This document shows positions 24,338 to 35,354 of a stretch of DNA of 64,000 bases, in pieces (positions within the stretch are counted from its first letter, which is position 1; every line of letters begins with the position of its first letter). The notes below the pieces were generated by a model. It worked only from the letters and a program-made list of their open reading frames with translations, did not search any database and was not told the DNA's origin. Made by a program: the position numbers and the translations under genes. The stretch spans positions 310,001 through 374,000 of the forward strand of contig JADNRZ010000031.1 in assembly GCA_015501605.1 (NCBI GenBank), written 5' to 3'. The stretch comes from Panaeolus papilionaceus. Taxonomy: Eukaryota > Basidiomycota > Agaricomycetes > Agaricales.

Positions 24338-26725
24338 ATGGCTACAATCGTCCCATTACCAGGTCGTGGTGCTACTACAGCCCCCCGGTTCACCGCCGCT
24401 CGTGCTCGTGAAATCCGTCAGTACTTCGCTGAGGTCGAGTTCATCTGCCAGCAAGCCAATGTCGCTTCAGAACGCGACAAGATAGATGCCATCTGTCGCT
24501 ATGCAGACTACTCCATCTCCGATCTCTGGCAGTCCCTACCTTCATTCTCAGTCATTCCAGCCAACTACCAAGTGTTCAAGGACGCTGTGCTTGAGCTTTA
24601 TCTCGAAGCTGACACAGTTGACAACAAGTTCTCCGTCAACGATCTCACCCAGCTCATCTTCCAAACACGTCAATCAGGCATTCAGTCAGTGGCAGACATC
24701 GCCGAGTATCAACGCAGTTTCACCCACATCGCCTCCTTTCTCATCTCGAAGAACCGTATGTCCGAGATTGAGTGTCAACGTCGCTTCATCACTGGCTTTC
24801 AGGAATCGCTCTGGACTCAGGTATCGATTCGCCTTCAGGTTACGCACACAGCTCAGCACCCAGACATGCCCTTCACCATCAAGCAGGTTGTGGATGCAGC
24901 TAGCTTCGTCATTCGTGGTCACCAGCATTCGAATCCCTTCCTTCCTTCGATGTCAGTCCCGTTTGCTCCCTCATTTGCACCTCCTCAATCACAGTATCCT
25001 GTCGCCGCTGTTCCCTCATCGTCGCTGGGCGCCAGCCCTGTGAAGACTGAGCAGGACAACTCATACATCATGTCTCGGCTTGATGATATGCAGAAAGCAA
25101 TCCAGGCACTCACTGACAACTCTCGTCGCAGCCCACCTTCGAATGTCAGGCAAGGTTGTAACTTCTGTGGTCGGGATCACTTCATTCGAAGCTGTGAACT
25201 CGTTACGGAGTATATTAGGGCTGGAAAGTGTATTCGAAACCAGTATGGTAGGATAGCGCTTCCTTCAGGTGCCAACATCCCCGCTATTGGTCCTAGTCAG
25301 CTCTTCAAGGATCGTATTGACGAATGGCATCGTCAGAACCCCAACCAGCTCGCCGTTCCTCAGCTCATGCACACTATCCTCACCAATCCCAATCGCTCTC
25401 AGTCTCAGGCTAACACTCAGTCATTTACTTCATCTAGCTCCATCGTTTTGTCCGCTGATGATCAGATCGCTGCGCTTCAGGCAGAAATCTTCGCTCTAGA
25501 GTCTCGTAAGGCTCGAAACGCGCAGGTTTCTTCAGGTCCTCAACGCACTCGTGCTCAGGCTCGTCAGCAAGTGTCCCAACCGATTCAGAACGCTCCAGCA
25601 CCATCCCAGCCAGTTCCTGTCGCCGCTCCAGCTTCTCAACCACCAGTTGCCTCCAGTAACGTACCAGTACCTCGTCCAACGCCTGCTGTATCCATCTTAC
25701 CCCCTACTAACGTTTCTATAGCTCCAGAACACCCTTTCCGCAACGTTCCAGATCCCTACTCTCATTCAATTCCTGCTTCTTCTTCCAATCAGCCTGCTAT
25801 TGCTTCGAACGCTTCGAGCAATAAAAAGCCTGATTCGGGTTCATCTTATCGTAATCTCCCACCTATCCACAATCCAGCCATCGCCTCTACTGTTTTCAAT
25901 CGATCTCTCAACTCAGAAGTGACGCTTACCTGTCGAGAACTCTTATCATTATCGCCAGAGGTTCGCTCTCAGTATCTGGATGCCACCACCACCAAAAGAG
26001 TCACTAATAAGGATGCCAACATCGTCGAGGTTATCGAGGAGGATCCCTACTTAGGACAGTCCACTCCCAGCGCTTCATTTTTGTCTCATTCGCCCGCCTG
26101 CCCTGTCGATGCTCTTCCCTTCGCTCTTGATCATGATTCTAGTCCACCAGCTCCACCAACACCAGATAAACGGTACATCGCCACCGATATTTTCGAATCC
26201 TATGCCAACAACATGCTCCCTGGACAACAACCTGACTTCGACGAGATCATAGTCGCCAAGGAGTCTCAATCGATTCGCTCCCTTATGTGTACTGTTGGCA
26301 GCAAGATGAAGGTCGAATGTATTCTGGACCCAGGTAGTCAGATCGTAGCTATGTCGGAGGATGTATGGCTTCGTCTCGGGCTCACTCTCAACCCCACCAT
26401 TCAGATCAACATGCAGTCAGCCAACGGAGACATCAATCGGACACTTGGTATTGCTCATAACGTCCCATTCCTCATAGGTGACATTGTCTTCTACTTCCAG
26501 TGCCATGTTATTCGCTCCCCTGCCTATGACATCCTTCTGGGACGCCCATTTGATGTTCTCGCAGCGACAACAGTTCAAAATTTCGCCAACGGAGGACAGA
26601 CTATCACTATTGTGGATCCCAATACCAATCGTATCATCACTTTACCAACAATTCCTCGCAATCGTCGCTCCTGCTGTGCCAACCACAACTTTTATTCGCA
26701 GGACTTGTTGGAGGATTTTCATTAG
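24338..26725 (+). CDS. Gag and aspartic protease of the Gypsy element
   Basis: 795 codons from the first in-frame ATG. The N-terminal part is a Gag-like helical domain. The sequence around residues 270-285 (CNFCGRDHFIRSC) is a variant zinc knuckle for RNA binding. The middle is Pro/Ser/Ala rich. Near residues 660-680, CILDPGSQIVAMSEDVW is the protease active site, with DPGS in place of the common DTGA/DSGA, followed by the conserved ILLGRPF flap-end motif. The frame is open well upstream of the ATG (from about 23,975) and looks coding (LSDDSFFELVPDAQA), so the true Gag start may lie upstream or be non-ATG. The stop at 26,725 falls 36 nt before the foldback insertion, so Gag-Pr is not broken by it. 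Confidence 0.9.
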   Translation: MATIVPLPGRGATTAPRFTAARAREIRQYFAEVEFICQQANVASERDKIDAICRYADYSISDLWQSLPSFSVIPANYQVFKDAVLELYLEADTVDNKFSVNDLTQLIFQTRQSGIQSVADIAEYQRSFTHIASFLISKNRMSEIECQRRFITGFQESLWTQVSIRLQVTHTAQHPDMPFTIKQVVDAASFVIRGHQHSNPFLPSMSVPFAPSFAPPQSQYPVAAVPSSSLGASPVKTEQDNSYIMSRLDDMQKAIQALTDNSRRSPPSNVRQGCNFCGRDHFIRSCELVTEYIRAGKCIRNQYGRIALPSGANIPAIGPSQLFKDRIDEWHRQNPNQLAVPQLMHTILTNPNRSQSQANTQSFTSSSSIVLSADDQIAALQAEIFALESRKARNAQVSSGPQRTRAQARQQVSQPIQNAPAPSQPVPVAAPASQPPVASSNVPVPRPTPAVSILPPTNVSIAPEHPFRNVPDPYSHSIPASSSNQPAIASNASSNKKPDSGSSYRNLPPIHNPAIASTVFNRSLNSEVTLTCRELLSLSPEVRSQYLDATTTKRVTNKDANIVEVIEEDPYLGQSTPSASFLSHSPACPVDALPFALDHDSSPPAPPTPDKRYIATDIFESYANNMLPGQQPDFDEIIVAKESQSIRSLMCTVGSKMKVECILDPGSQIVAMSEDVWLRLGLTLNPTIQINMQSANGDINRTLGIAHNVPFLIGDIVFYFQCHVIRSPAYDILLGRPFDVLAATTVQNFANGGQTITIVDPNTNRIITLPTIPRNRRSCCANHNFYSQDLLEDFH

Positions 26726-26761
26726 AGGAGGAGTTTGGTCAAAGCACAGGTGTCGTAGATA

Positions 26762-28164
26762 CAGTGTGCACAAAAAGTGTCCCAATGATGGGGTCTCTTT
26801 GACAAATGGAAACATATCGGCATGAGTTCTGCATTGAATCACATATGGTCTAGCACATCTGAAAGCTGTAAATCAGGGCTTTCGGGTGATGTATACCTTG
26901 TATGTGTGACGCCAGAAATCGCGACGCGATGCACGAATAAATTACGTGACTCATTGGGACAGTTTGTGTGCATGCATGTAAATTCACCCTGTTTGCACTC
27001 TTTTGCTCATTTCTCTGCAACCGCTGAAGCAATAGTTTTGAAACTTTAGGGTAATATATATATAATATATTCAAACATAAAATAGCTTAGAATGTCACAA
27101 AATATTTTGTAAATACAATGCTGGTAGTCATGCAAGTGCATGATCCCCTGAGACATGAATTCAGGCATTTCAGCACCATTTATATGTGGCAGCTTCTCCA
27201 AAATGTATCGATTCAGTTTATATTATATATAAAAGTATATTTAGGCACAAAAACACGAGTTGCGAGGCTTGTTTCACGTACTGGCCCATTTCACCAAAAC
27301 ACCCCTCCTCGATTTCAATCGAGATCACATGGATTCCATCATGAAAGTGGATGCAAAAACTTGTGGAACTATTCCAACTACACTCAAGATCATGATAAAA
27401 ATGCAATATTTGAGCAAAACCAGACAAGATCATCAAAAAGCCCCTAAAAAGCCCCTAAGATCCACCAAAATCTACTTCGGAGGTCAATCACACTCCATGC
27501 AACACACCAATTTAGAAAAATGTAAATTAGGTATAATCTATATTCTCGTGAGCTTGAATTAGCAAGTTTTTGCATCCACTTTCATGATGGAATCCATGTG
27601 ATCTCGATTGAAATCGAGGAGGGGTGTTTTGGTGAAATGGGCCAGTACGTGAAACAAGCCTCGCAACTCGTGTTTTTGTGCCTAAATATACTTTTATATA
27701 TAATATAAACTGAATCGATACATTTTGGAGAAGCTGCCACATATAAATGGTGCTGAAATGCCTGAATTCATGTCTCAGGGGATCATGCACTTGCATGACT
27801 ACCAGCATTGTATTTACAAAATATTTTGTGACATTCTAAGCTATTTTATGTTTGAATATATTATATATATATTACCCTAAAGTTTCAAAACTATTGCTTC
27901 AGCGGTTGCAGAGAAATGAGCAAAAGAGTGCAAACAGGGTGAATTTACATGCATGCACACAAACTGTCCCAATGAGTCACGTAATTTATTCGTGCATCGC
28001 GTCGCGATTTCTGGCGTCACACATACAAGGTATACATCACCCGAAAGCCCTGATTTACAGCTTTCAGATGTGCTAGACCATATGTGATTCAATGCAGAAC
28101 TCATGCCGATATGTTTCCATTTGTCAAAGAGACCCCATCATTGGGACACTTTTTGTGCACACTG
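26762..28164. mobile_element. Foldback element with two identical 602-bp arms
   Basis: 1,403 bp flanked by a TA duplication (26,760-26,761 and 28,165-28,166). The ends are CAGTGTGCACAAAAAGTG and its complement, a Tc1/mariner-like CAGTG terminus. The left arm (26,762-27,363) and right arm (27,563-28,164) mirror each other about one centre with no offset, and translations of both arms agree everywhere I compared them. The loop is 27,364-27,562 (199 bp). No transposase is encoded, so it is non-autonomous. Removing the element plus one TA joins GTAGA-TA to TGGATTCG and restores the retrotransposon. Confidence 0.93.
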
Positions 28165-28166
28165 TA

Positions 28167-31100
28167 TGGATTCGATGGCGCTTTGCATAGAGTATGATCC
28201 TGTTTCTTGTACCCCTCGTATTGTAGCTTACAGACCAATGGACTCCTCCACTTCGACTGATCCCTTTTCTGATATTTCTCCTGGACTTTTTAATTCTGTT
28301 TTCGCTTCTGATCCCCTTCCTTCGTCGTCCAGTTCTGTTCCAAATTCATCATTTAATTCTACTTCATTTCCTTCATCATCTGCTTCAAAGGACACCTCTT
28401 CAGTTTCGTCTTCTCATTCTGCTTCGAATTCTTGTAGTAGTGCTATGGACTCTCCCCCATCTCGTTTTCGTTCTTATTCTTGTGCCCGTTCTCGTTATTG
28501 TTTCAAATTTCGCTCCCGTTCTCCCACTAATTCATCTGTTTCCGTTTTCGCTAGCAAAAAGTATAAGCCTGTGGGCGTTAAGGTAAAACCAGTCATCACA
28601 CAGCTCTCAGAGAAATTTCGTATCATTCGGGACATCAAAGGCGATCCCCTTGCAACACTCCCTACCCTGCCCCCGAATCCTCCTGATTTTCGCCCTACTG
28701 GTCGCTACACTCAGCAGCGAATGGAGTTTTTTTGATCGAGTTCACTCAGCAGACGACTTTCTCTGGTCTGAAGAGAAGAAACTGGTCCACTACGTCATGA
28801 TGGCTCACCAGGACGCTTTTGCATGGAACGATTCGGAACGCGGTCATTTTCGTGAAGATTTCTTCCCTCCCATCGAGATTCCTACAATTCCTCACGTCCC
28901 CTGGGTTCTTCGTAACATCCCTATCCCTCCTGGCATCTACGATCAAGTCTGCGAAATTATTCAGAGGAAAATGGATGCTGGTGTGTTTCAGCATTCAAAT
29001 TCTTCGTACCGATCTCGTTGGTTTTGTGTTGTTAAAAAGGATGGTAAATCCCTGCGCATCGTTCAGTCTCTTGAGCCTCTCAACGCTGTCACCATTGCTC
29101 ATTCGGGAGTCCCTCCATTCACTGATCAACTCACAGAGCAGTTCGCCAGTCGTGCCTGTGGTGGCATGATGGATCTTTACGTCGGTTATGATGAACGCGC
29201 CCTTCACGAGAACTCACGCGACCTTACCACCTTTCAGACGCCATTTGGAGCGATGCGACTCACCACTTTGCCTATGGGTTGGACAAATTCAGTCCCCATC
29301 TTTCACGACGACATTACCTTCATCCTCCGTCCTGAAATTCCTCATGTTACTATTCCTTACATCGACGATGTCCCGATTCGAGGTCCAGAGACTCGTTATC
29401 CCCTTCCTGATGGTTCGTTCGAGGCTATTCCACTTAATCCAGGCATTCGACGCTTCGTTTGGGAGCACCTTCAAAACGTTAATCGAGTTCTCCAGCGTAT
29501 GAAGTATTGTGGCGGCACGTTCTCAGGTTTCAAGTCGATTCTTTGCGCTCCCGAGATCCTCATCGTTGGCCAGCGCTGTACACCAGAAGGACGACTCCCC
29601 GATCCCAGTAAAGTCGATAAAATCATCAACTGGGGACCTTGTAAAACGCTTTCAGAGGTTCGAGCGTTTTTAGGACTCACTCAGCAGTGTCGGATGTTTG
29701 TTAGGAACTATTCTCATCGCGCCAGACCTCTCGTTTACCTCACCAGAAAGAACATTCCCTTTTCCTTCGGTCCTGAACAGATCCTCGCTCAAGAAGACCT
29801 CAAATTGGCTATCCTTTCGTCTCCAGCTCTCCGCCCTATCGATTACAATTCCAGCGTGCCCGTTATCCTTTCAGTCGACACCTCAGCGACCGCTGTAGGT
29901 TATATACTCGCTCAGCAAGATCCCACCAACCCCAAACTTCGTTATTTCTCTCGTTTCGGTTCCCTACTTCTCAACGCCCGTGAATCTCGATTCTCTCAAG
30001 CCAAACTCGAAATATACGGTCTCTATCGCGCTTTCAAGGCCCTCAAGCTTCATCTCATCGGTTTGCGCAATCTTATTGTGGAAGTCGACGCTAAATACAT
30101 TAAAGGTATGCTCTCTAACCCCGACATCTCCCCATCCGCTTCGATAAACCGCTGGATCATTTCAATCCTCATGTTTCACTTCACACTCGTTCACATACCT
30201 GGCAACAAACACACCGGTCCCGATGGTCTTTCTAGGCGTCCAGGTCAACCCGACGACATTCCAGACGACGATAACAGTGACTTTGACGATTGGATCGACC
30301 AACTTCACGGTTTCATGCACATCCTTAACCCCAGAACGACAGCTATCATCGAACAACCACCCGCTACCATCTATATTCACGAAAATACGCCCCAGCCATC
30401 GTCTCTCGATCCCTCAAACCCATCTTCAACGCAAAATCCCGCTCCTATCAGTGAAACGACTCCCTATTCCATTGTCCCTCGTTCCCCTAGCACTCTACAC
30501 CTGGACCAGCGAATTTTACTCGTACCAGAATGGCACCGCACGCTTAACGTTCCAGACTCGATTCCTGACGAAGAGAGACCCTCATTTATTCGTTTTGCAG
30601 CTCAATTCTTTGTGGATCACGATCGCCTTTGGAAACGAAGCGGAGACGGTCAGCACAAGCTCGTAGTATACCCCGACCGACGCCTTTTTATTCTCAAAGC
30701 TGCGCACGATCATTTAGGACACCACGGCTTCTACGTGACGTTTTCTCTTATATCTGAACGCTACTGGTGGCCTATGCTTGGTGCCGACGTCGGCTGGTTC
30801 ATCAAGACCTGTCATTTATGTCAACTTCGTCAGACTCGTAACGTCCTCATCCCTCCCACTGTCGCTTCACCTGCCCCCTTATTTTCGAAGGTTTATCTCG
30901 ATACTATGCACCTACCACGGTCCGGAGGTTACAAGTACATCATTCAAGCTCGTTGTTCAGTCTCCCACTTCCCGGAATTCGCCCCCCTTCGTCGAGAAAC
31001 CGCTCAGACTGTAGGAGAATGGATCAAGCGCGATCTCTTGCATTGCTATGGCGCTTTACTCGAAATCGTCACCGATAACGGTCCACCAATAGTCGCCGCC

Positions 31101-31907
31101 ATCGAGTATCTCGCAGCTAAGTACCATATTGTTCATATTCGCATCTCAGGGTACAATTCACGCGCAAACGGTCTCGTGGAGCGCCCACATTTCGACGTAC
31201 GACAGGCTTTATTCAAGTCTTGCGATGGCGATCAATCAAAGTGGTCTCAAGTCGCTAGTCATGTATTTTGGGCAGATCGGATCACAACACGACGCCGCAT
31301 GGGTTGCTCACCTTACTTTGCACTCACAGGCACTCATCCCCTGCTTCCGTTCGACATCACCGAGGCTTCATATCTCTTACCTCCCCCCGATTCCATCTTA
31401 TCTTCAACCGATCTCATTGCACGACGCGCTATTGCACTTCAAAAGCGACCCACCAACCTTTCAAGACTTCACTCACGTGTATTCAAGTCCAGACTCGATG
31501 CAGCACGCCGATTCGAGGTCAAATTCCAACGCACCATCAAGGATTTCAATTTTCTGCGCGGCAGTCTTGTTCTCATACGAAATACAGCAATCGAGAAGTC
31601 ACTCAACCGTAAAATGCGCGCGCGCTATCTTGGCCCCTTAGTCGTCATTTCCCGTAACCGCGGAGGTGCTTACATCATCGCTGAGCTCAACGGAACCCTT
31701 CTTCATCGCCCCATCGCCGCTTTTCGTGTAATCCCATACTTCCCTCGTCAATCCATTCCGCTCCCGCCTCTAGACGAAATCCTGGATGTATCAAGCCGAC
31801 GCCTGCAAGAGATGGAAGAGTCAGTAGAAGAAGACGAAGATCTGAACGACTTACTCGAGCCACAGGGTGTAGTAGAAGCAGAGGACGAAGTAGAAGAGGA
31901 AGATTGA
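28167..31907 (+). pseudogene. Pol polyprotein (RT, RNase H, integrase) of the Gypsy element, frame-disrupted
   Basis: After removing the foldback insert, pol is open from about 26,530, in the -1 frame relative to gag, and overlaps gag by about 195 nt. It runs to 28,735, where a T7 run (near 28,723-28,730) shifts the frame; the rest continues to 31,907. Domains in order: RT with GGMMDLYVGYDER, LPMGWTNS and catalytic YIDDVPIRG; RNase H with VILSVDTSATAVGY and HIPGNKHTGPDGLSRR; integrase with the zinc motif HDHLGHHG...CHLCQLR and core D-D-E residues in VYLDTM, IVTDNG and GLVERPH; and a C-terminal module with RARYLGPLVV. A T6 run would give a continuous RT frame, so I infer a one-base insertion. 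The element was otherwise nearly intact. Confidence 0.9.
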
Positions 31908-31911
31908 CCAC

Positions 31912-32379
31912 GGAGGGTCAAGGTTTTTCAGCAAGAGGGGGAATACATGTTAAGTTCCCTATGTTTTTTTTCGATTTTTCTTTTCATTTTCGTCGTTTTC
32001 TCCCTATTCCCTTGCCTTTTGTTATCCTCCTTTTATTCCATCACTCTCGTTTCCCATTCTCGTTCCATTTCGAGGCTCGTTTACGACGCCGCAATAGCCC
32101 TATGATGTCAACTGAGGGTACTCCTTTTCTTTTTATTTGGACAATACTCGGTCATTTTTCATTCAAAATTCACCATCTTTGATTCGATTCAACTCGTATA
32201 TAGTTACCTTACATTCCTTTGCCACGCCCCCATTGCTCCACCGCTCCGTTTTACTTATTTTTGCGCCCGAATTTCGTCTTTCCACTCAGTAGTGCATCGG
32301 TACTTTCACATTTCATCGATACTCAGATTCTTTGTAGTAGGTGACTGGGGACAGTCACAGTTTCAGCAAGAGGGGAATA
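31912..32379 (+). other. 3' untranslated part of the retrotransposon with two purine-tract copies
   Basis: This non-coding, T-rich stretch lies between the end of pol and the 3' LTR. It contains TTTCAGCAAGAGGGGGAATA near 31,926-31,945 and almost the same string, TTTCAGCAAGAGGGGAATA, at 32,361-32,379 directly before the LTR. The latter is the expected polypurine tract; the former is a duplicate of unknown role. No gene is seen. Confidence 0.75.
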
Positions 32380-33155
32380 TGATGAGGCGCGCGCCTATCT
32401 ACCTCCATTTTTGCAATTTCGTACGTTTTTGGACACTCGCCGCTCACGCGCCTATGACATGACATCGCACTCATCTACGCACCCTGTCACGCCCGCACTA
32501 CCATCCATCTTTAAAATTTTCATATCCTCTTTTCATTCATTTATTCAAAAACCATTATTCCATCTGTCGTTTCTTTGATTCATCTGTCAACTTTCATCAT
32601 TTTCTTTCTCTTTCTCATGTTGTAGATACACACACTGTAGCTACAAAATCTTTGTACTCTACCTTACCTAAAAAAACAACAGATCATTCTTACTGCCCAC
32701 ATTTCGTGTCTGAGCTTCGTTTCTGTTTCGTTTCGTCTTAGCAGTCATACCAGCCGTCGTCTGGTTCGTTTCCTATCGTATTTCGTCGCCTGTTTGTCTC
32801 TCAGCGTCGCCAGCCGTGTCTGGTTCGAGTTTCTTGGTTTTTCTTCGTCTCCTCGTCGTCCTACGTAGCCACCGTCGTTGGCTATCGTTCCTAGTCGCCG
32901 CCGCCGTCAGTTTCGCCCTGTAATCGCTTCGTTTCGTCTCTCAGTGTCGCCGTCGCCGACCTGAACCTCTCCCCATCGCCCCCAGCTTACCTCTTCAAAC
33001 CTCAGCTCTCCGGACCCCACGAACCCGTACACGAGCGCTCATTCTCATCACTCACCTCACTCACCAACGCCCTCACCCTCACACTTCGTTTCACACCCAC
33101 ATTTTGGTTTTGTGTTCATTGCCCATTCCTCCTCCTACCGTTGCGCTCATCATCA
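32380..33155 (+). repeat. 3' LTR
   Basis: 776 bp, TGATGAGGCG...CTCATCATCA, matching the 5' LTR except A at 32,407. It is followed by the CCGT target duplication and then directly by coding sequence of GTPase D on the opposite strand. Confidence 0.95.
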
Positions 33156-34014
33156 CCGTGTCTCACTGATTGGGGTCAGGAAAAGAAATTTCTTATATGA
33201 TATTGCTCTAGAGCGATTTTAGTTCAAAATATGCGAATGGAGAGTGTATTGGTATACCCCTCGACGTCTCCATGACACACAAACACTCCCAAGCTTGAAA
33301 TCTTGGGGTCGGAAAACCCAGGGGTATCGACCAGGTAGATTTGCCTGTCTCCCTCTTCCTCTTGGAACAGCACATTAACAAGCTTGTATGCGGAGGCTTT
33401 TTGTGTGAATCCAGCCAGTTGGTCCTTGGATATACCCAAGTCCTGAGAATCCCCGGCAAGTGCTTGAATAAACTTCGATATCGATATGTATTAATATGAT
33501 ACCTCATATCTTACGTCCTCCTGATGGTGAAGTAAATATTATGGTACTTACACAACTTTTCCCAGCGCCTGTAGGTCCCAATAGTCTACCAAGGACGAAG
33601 ATTCAGCCGGTGCTGCGAGATCATCCTTGATAAGGAACTCACAGATATATGAATGCGTCTTCTGGTAGTCTATCGGTCACAGGATCGACAGAAATTTCGC
33701 CTATAATCTTCAAGTGGTTATACTTGGGAATGCTCATGTTGGACATCTGGTAGGTGGACTGTAGTTTGACAGGGAAATATGAGGAAATGGGATGAGAAGA
33801 TGGTAGTAGGTGAGCAAGTGCTCCTTGTTGCTGCAATGCATGTGGCTTGCAGGTGCATGTTTCATGCGAGGCGGTGATCAACGTCGCTATCTCAATTTTA
33901 ATGATAAGATAATGTATTATCGATGCGTCAGTTATCCTACGGCTCCCTCCCGTATTTTCGTTTGGGTGACCTCCACCCCGTATGTATGACATACCCCGCC
34001 AGAGGTAAGTTTGT

Positions 34015-34563
34015 CTATTTCTTTTGAAACCATTTCACAAAATTAGACGCAAAATTTTTGAAGTTCAATGATAGAAAATGGGAGAATTTGGATAGTGTAG
34101 ATGAACCGCGAAAAGGTAGATGTTGAGGCTGGTGTGGGATAGACGCCAATAGATGGAGACCTGAGGAGGGCGTTATGATCAACGACTCTTCCGCTTCTAT
34201 CGTTAGAGGCTGTCCGGTGTCATCTCCGGCTTCTGGAACTACGGGATTGAGATCTGGTGGAAAGTCCGCATGGAACCATGGTGACGAGCATGTCTCCGGA
34301 TCGGCGTTGTAGACTGCATCAAGGTGCGACTGAAGCGCCGTCAGGCCATTTGGATTCATGCCGATGATATCTTCCAGAAACGACTGGAGTGCGATTAATA
34401 CCGTGTTCTCAAACCTAAGAGAGGACTCAAGAAGGCAAGGATCCTCATTTTCAGATTCACTTGCGACTCTCTTGTTGTCCACGATGTTAGCAAGATGACG
34501 TAGAGTGTTAGCGATGCGGTGGAGGAGGGTATCGCAAGTGAGGGCGTCGTATTGAGGATTCAT
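34015..34563 (-). CDS. Hypothetical protein, 182 aa
   Basis: A single uninterrupted frame with an ATG at 34,563 and a stop at 34,015, upstream of GTPase D on the same strand. I do not recognise it. The N-terminal half is helical and acidic (LHRIANTLRHLANIV, VLIALQSFLEDIIG). The middle is Pro/Asp/Glu rich, and the C-terminus becomes aromatic and basic (NFASNFVKWFQKK). That tail loosely recalls the WFKHK tail of the GTPases, but this may be coincidence. No signal peptide or membrane span is seen. A TIR element starts only 53 bp upstream of the ATG and may have displaced its promoter. Confidence 0.5.
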   Translation of the reverse strand: MNPQYDALTCDTLLHRIANTLRHLANIVDNKRVASESENEDPCLLESSLRFENTVLIALQSFLEDIIGMNPNGLTALQSHLDAVYNADPETCSSPWFHADFPPDLNPVVPEAGDDTGQPLTIEAEESLIITPSSGLHLLASIPHQPQHLPFRGSSTLSKFSHFLSLNFKNFASNFVKWFQKK

Positions 34564-34615
34564 GTCTTTGGATTTGTCTTTGACATGATTCCATCCTCAG
34601 TACGGGGTATCGATA

Positions 34616-35351
34616 CACTCCCGCGGGTGACACCTTTCCGGTATGTTAGAAACCAGTGTAGAAAGATAAAATTCCTAGACAAAGCTTTCTGGCGAACAAA
34701 AGGGCATCAGAAAGGTCATCCTATTGAGCACCACATATTCCTAATAAACCTATTTGTAGTCGACCTGGGTTTTGAAAAGATGAAGTTTATGATCTGATTT
34801 TGGGAGACAAAAAAAACCACAAAAGGTTAAGTTTATTAAATCCATTTATTTTTCGATATATTTCAATCTTATTGTGGCCAAACGTGGGTAGAAAGGTATA
34901 CATTTTTTATTATTCATGCAGGACAAAAGGGAGAACAATTACAATGACTTTTTGATTGTCAGAAAGTCATCCCCGCAAAAGTTGGCAGGGGGACTTTTTG
35001 GGGGTCAGAAAGCGGCTCGAAATGGTAAACCTTTTGGATAAATATGTAGAATCGGAAAAGGTTAACAACTCTTATTGTATCTGTTGCTCAAACAGGCAAT
35101 GCTTTTTGTCTCGCAAACAGGGTAGGAAAAGGTATCCTATTTTCGGTCGTTATTGATGGCATCAACATTAACTTTTTAGGTCTATTTTGGCCGTCAAACG
35201 TCAAAGAAAAAGGATTACCTTCTGCATTCCATTTCTGCTTCAGATAGATTATCTATTCTGCCGGATTTCTGGTCTTCATACAACCGTGCTGTAATTTTAA
35301 ACTTTTTGTTTGGCTTTCTAACATAGCATAAAGTAGTGACCCGCGGGAGTG
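34616..35351. mobile_element. Non-autonomous TIR element, 736 bp
   Basis: The ends are CACTCCCGCGGGT on the left and its complement ACCCGCGGGAGTG on the right, with further imperfect pairing inward (GTATGTTAGAAA against CTATGTTAGAAA). It is flanked by ATA at 34,613-34,615 and 35,352-35,354, a 3-bp duplication. No transposase frame is present. The CACT start with a 3-bp duplication would fit a CACTA-like element; this is inference. Confidence 0.7.
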
Positions 35352-35354
35352 ATA

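Larger units (their letters stand above)
23162..33155 (+). mobile_element. Ty3/Gypsy LTR retrotransposon, full length, with nested foldback insert
   Basis: The element is 9,994 bp including a 1,403-bp nested element. It has identical-length LTRs (776 bp), a 4-bp target duplication CCGT (23,158-23,161 and 33,156-33,159), a primer-binding site just after the 5' LTR (TGGAGCCCACCGCGA at 23,941) and a purine tract AAGAGGGGAATA before the 3' LTR. The coding order is Gag zinc knuckle, protease, RT, RNase H, integrase, which is the Ty3/Gypsy order. It is inserted in GTPase D, antisense to that gene. Confidence 0.95.
22442..33737 (-). pseudogene. P-loop GTPase paralog D, split by a Gypsy retrotransposon
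   Basis: The 5' part lies right of the retrotransposon: start near 33,737 (MSIPKYNHLKIIGEISV), microexon 33,552-33,585 encoding LLGPTGAGKSC, then LGISKDQLAGFTQ and IYLVDTPGFSDPK, and LFLTPISETR ending at 33,156. The 3' part resumes at 23,161 with RMPGSKRRTV and FTIVTTMWD, then IARFSNTRDTALSIL, RDLHERIEGALQQKQ and a basic SKWFNPRA end. The element sits between ETR and MPG with a 4-bp CCGT duplication. A second lesion is that the acceptor before FGDMGATIARF reads TTG where C has TAG. The rest of the coding sequence is open, so loss is recent. A truncated P-loop protein from the 5' part is conceivable but unproven. Confidence 0.85.

Noticed and set aside
26822..28104. Mirrored open frames of 74-109 codons in the foldback element
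   Set aside because: The same translation appears on both strands only because the arms are inverted copies; there is no motif or codon signal to support a gene.
28650..28722. ATG at 28,650 as the true start of pol
   Set aside because: The first codons of that frame do not fit pol; the matching residues before the T7 run lie in the frame that runs to 28,735.
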